Assembly: GCA_025965635.1 (NCBI GenBank)
Contig: JAOPWO010000231.1
Coordinates: forward strand, 1 to 8,537
Source: Modestobacter sp.
GTDB taxonomy: Bacteria; Actinomycetota; Actinomycetes; Mycobacteriales; Geodermatophilaceae
Reading direction: 5' to 3'
DNA length: 8,537 nucleotides
The position numbers and the translations under genes are program-made. Below are positions 6,855 through 8,537 of this stretch, piece by piece. The notes below the pieces were generated by a model. That model did no database searches, was not told where the DNA came from, and saw only the letters and a program-made list of their open reading frames with translations. Position 1 is the first letter of the stretch, and each line of letters begins with the position of its first letter.

Positions 6855-8113
6855 CCGCGACGCCACCGGTCCGGGCCGACGCCCGCGGACGCCCCGGCCG
6901 ACGGATCGAGCTCCTGGTCGCCTTCCTCGTCGTCATCGCCGCGGTCGGCTGGCGGCGGGGCACGTACTTCTCCGGCTCCCTGGACCCGGTCGTCGCCGGC
7001 AAGGCCCTGGTCAGCCTGCTGGCGCTGTCGATCGCCTACCTGCGGGCGCAGGCAGCACCGGGCCGGCGGGTCGGCACCGGGACGCTGTGGTGGCTGGGGC
7101 TCCTGCTCGGCGTCTCGGTCTTCGGCGCACTGACCGCTGACCACCTGCTGGCCGGCGGCGTGGTCGCCGTCCGGGTCGCCGTGCTGGCCGCCACCGTCGT
7201 CTTCCTGCTGCGGGCGGCCCCGGCCGTCGGGGTCATCACCGACCTCACCTGGGCCTGCGGCTCGGTGGCCGTGGTCGCCGCGCTCACCGGGCTGCCCACC
7301 CTCACCTCCGGACGCCTGGCCGGCGGTGTCCCCGCGATCGACCCGAACGAACTGGCCCTGCTGTCCGGGGTCGTCGTCGTCGTCCTGGCGTGGCGGACGG
7401 TGCTGGGCGAGGCCCGCTGGTCCGCCGGCGTCATCGGGCTCTTCTTCCTCGGCGTCATCTGGGTGACCGGGTCGCGGACCGGTCTGCTGATGCTGCTGCT
7501 GGGCATCGCCGTCATGGCCGTGCAGGTCCGGCGGCCCCGGGTCGGCCTGGTGGTCGGCGGTCTGGTGCTCGGCGCCCTGGGGCTGCTCGGCGCGATCGCC
7601 ACCGGCGCGGCCGCGGCGTTCGCCGGCCGCGACGGGACCGGCACCAGCACGCTGGACTCCCGGTTCATCGCGTGGCGGGCCTCGCTGACGTGGGCGGAGT
7701 CCACCTGGCAGCAGGTCTTCGGCGGCGGCCTCTCGGTGAAGATCATCCGCGTGTACGGGCAGTACTGGGACACCCAGCCGCTGGACAGCAGCTGGGTGTC
7801 GCTGATCGTGCAGACCGGCTTCCTGGGCGTGCTCGTCGCCCTGGGCTGGTCGCTGTGGTCCCTCCGTGGCGCCCTCCGGGCGCCGCACCCGCACCGCGTC
7901 CTCTTCCTGGGCCTGCTGGTGTTCCTCCTGGGCCGCAGCATCCTGGAGAGCGGCCTGTTCGACGCCACCCCGGCGTTCCTGCTCTTCCTCGCCGTCTCGC
8001 TGCTGGCCGAGGGCGGGTCGCGGCAGCGGCTGCGCGCCGAGGTGGCCAGTGGGGACGGCGACCTCCCCGCGCCGGCCGTCGACGCCGGGCTCGCGGTCCC
8101 CGCCCGACGCTGA
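6851..8113 (+). CDS. O-antigen polymerase/ligase family protein (Wzy/WaaL-like)
   Basis: Polytopic membrane protein of 420 residues, expected to join lipid-linked repeat units into a polysaccharide on the outer face of the membrane or to transfer the chain to an acceptor. After a short basic N-terminus (residues 1-20) come about ten or more hydrophobic helices. The signature of the O-antigen ligase/polymerase family is visible: SRTG at about 208-211 at the head of a helix, then a large extracytoplasmic loop with DSRFIAWRAS (269-278), GGGLSV, and LDSSWVSLIVQTGFLG (from about 311) leading into the next helix. Arg in these loops is typically important in the family. The last ~30 residues are a hydrophilic tail. 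Pairing with a Wzx-like flippase favours Wzy-type polymerase over ligase, but sequence alone does not separate them. Transcription probably ends in the GC-rich hairpins just downstream. Confidence 0.82.
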   Translation: MTATPPVRADARGRPGRRIELLVAFLVVIAAVGWRRGTYFSGSLDPVVAGKALVSLLALSIAYLRAQAAPGRRVGTGTLWWLGLLLGVSVFGALTADHLLAGGVVAVRVAVLAATVVFLLRAAPAVGVITDLTWACGSVAVVAALTGLPTLTSGRLAGGVPAIDPNELALLSGVVVVVLAWRTVLGEARWSAGVIGLFFLGVIWVTGSRTGLLMLLLGIAVMAVQVRRPRVGLVVGGLVLGALGLLGAIATGAAAAFAGRDGTGTSTLDSRFIAWRASLTWAESTWQQVFGGGLSVKIIRVYGQYWDTQPLDSSWVSLIVQTGFLGVLVALGWSLWSLRGALRAPHPHRVLFLGLLVFLLGRSILESGLFDATPAFLLFLAVSLLAEGGSRQRLRAEVASGDGDLPAPAVDAGLAVPARR

Positions 8114-8191
8114 CCCACGGGCCCGGCCCCGGCCGCGGGCTGCGCCCCGTCAGGAGCCGCGCTGCCCGGTGCCCGGTGACCGGGTCGCGGC
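8110..8191 (+). terminator. GC-rich hairpins after the polymerase gene
   Basis: Two stacked possibilities. CTGAC (8110-8114, overlapping the stop codon) can pair with GTCAG (8149-8153), with GGG/CCC pairs inside. Then GCCGCG (8156-8161) pairs with CGCGGC (8186-8191) around an inner CCCGG/CCGGG hairpin (8172-8176 and 8180-8184). Neither is as clean as the terminator at 5452, but the position after the last gene of the run supports a terminator. Confidence 0.4.
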
Positions 8192-8204
8192 GCTGTCCCC
8201 GACG

Positions 8205-8278
8205 CACTGTTGCGGTGTCCGCGCCGCTGTGGAGGTGGTGCGGCGGGGCAGGGGCAGCAGGAACACCGCAGCAGTGGC
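8205..8278. repeat. Palindromic element, copy 1
   Basis: Copy 1 of a 71-bp element (core 8208-8278). Its ends form a 14-bp stem, 8205-8218 with 8263-8276 (right arm ACACCGCAGCAGTG), with one T·G wobble. Inside, CGCCGC and GCGGCG can form a second hairpin. Gap-free alignment with copy 2 gives about 55 of 71 identical bases. It lies in non-coding DNA downstream of the polymerase gene. Confidence 0.75.
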
Positions 8279-8378
8279 TGGTCCGGCGGGGCGGGGTCCG
8301 GCTACCAGGGCGTGCGGGCCGGCGGCCCAGCGCCGACCGACGTCCCGACCCCGCCCTCGTGCCCGGCCCACCACGCGG

Positions 8379-8449
8379 TCCTGCGGTGTCCCTGCTGCTC
8401 TCGCGGTGGTGCAGGACCGCAGGAGCAGGAGGAACACCGCAGGAGTGGC
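8379..8449. repeat. Palindromic element, copy 2
   Basis: Copy 2 of the 71-bp element, 171 bp to the right of copy 1 in the same orientation. The outer stem is a perfect 11 bp, 8379-8389 with 8434-8444 (TCCTGCGGTGT / ACACCGCAGGA). In the same register pairing continues almost to the centre, giving about 26 pairs (one a T·G wobble) out of 29 positions around an 8-base loop. The second outer pair is C-G here and G-C in copy 1, a compensatory change. It could be an extragenic palindrome, a bidirectional terminator or a structured RNA. Confidence 0.75.
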
Positions 8450-8471
8450 GGGTGCGGGTGGGTCCGGTCGT

Positions 8472-8537
8472 TCAGCGGCGACCGCTGGCGACGGGGGCGC
8501 GGCGGGTGCCCGGGCCGGGCGCCGGCTCGGCGACCGG
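8472..8537 (-). CDS. Possible 3' end of a convergent gene, cut by the window edge
   Basis: On the minus strand a 21-codon open stretch runs in from the right edge and ends at a TGA (complement of 8472-8474). It would read PVAEPAPGPG TRRAPVASGRR, a Pro/Ala/Arg-rich tail typical of actinobacterial C-termini. Twenty of 21 codons end in G or C, but the stretch is about 90% G+C overall, so this is weak support. A convergent gene would fit the palindromic elements acting as two-way terminators between it and the polymerase gene. Confidence 0.25.
   Translation of the reverse strand, partial: PVAEPAPGPGTRRAPVASGRR

Noticed and set aside
5517..6866. Long minus-strand frame opposite the flippase gene
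   Set aside because: The translation is Gln/Arg/Gly/Asp-rich without recognisable motifs, whereas the + strand frame gives a regular pattern of membrane helices. Typical antisense shadow of a hydrophobic gene.
8150..8437. 95-residue minus-strand frame with two hydrophobic FLLxL segments
   Set aside because: The two segments come from the 71-bp palindromic repeats, and the repeats diverge more as protein than as DNA, so RNA/DNA structure explains it better than coding.

Overview
The window is about three-quarters G+C, with coding frames that strongly prefer G or C at the third codon position and genes that often start with GTG. This points to a high-GC actinobacterium. The protein style resembles Geodermatophilaceae (Blastococcus, Modestobacter, Geodermatophilus) or a related soil actinomycete, but the genus is a guess from general familiarity, not a search result.

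Layout: four complete genes lie on the + strand and read like part of an exopolysaccharide or surface-polysaccharide locus. (1) 141-842 encodes a NodB-family polysaccharide deacetylase with no signal peptide. (2) A gene-free gap of about 330 bases (843-1170) holds a terminator-like hairpin, an 18-bp perfect palindrome and a cluster of GGTGA/TCACC half-sites ending in a 10-bp palindrome. (3) 1171-5445 encodes a secreted modular protein of about 1,424 residues: signal peptide, probable seven-bladed beta-propeller, fibronectin III-like domain, LamG-like jelly roll, two PKD domains, and two tandem ~206-residue repeats joined by a Pro-rich linker. It ends at a very strong 16-bp terminator hairpin. 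(4) 5556-6854 encodes a Wzx-like polytopic flippase. (5) 6851-8113 encodes a Wzy/WaaL-like O-antigen polymerase or ligase that overlaps the flippase stop by four bases.

The last ~420 bases hold GC-rich hairpins just after the polymerase and two copies of a 71-bp imperfect palindrome, 171 bp apart. The outer stems of these copies show one compensatory base-pair change. At the right edge there may be the 3' end of a convergent minus-strand gene (8472-8537).

Working model (inference): the flippase and polymerase export and polymerise a lipid-linked repeat unit, the deacetylase removes acetyl groups from the glycan or its precursor, and the large secreted protein binds or organises the polysaccharide outside the cell. 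No glycosyltransferase, initiating phosphosugar transferase or chain-length regulator is in the window, so the locus probably continues to the left. I see no CRISPR array, tRNA, rRNA, insertion sequence or phage gene. The least ordinary items are the domain order of the large protein, its twin C-terminal repeats, and the paired palindromic elements at the 3' end.
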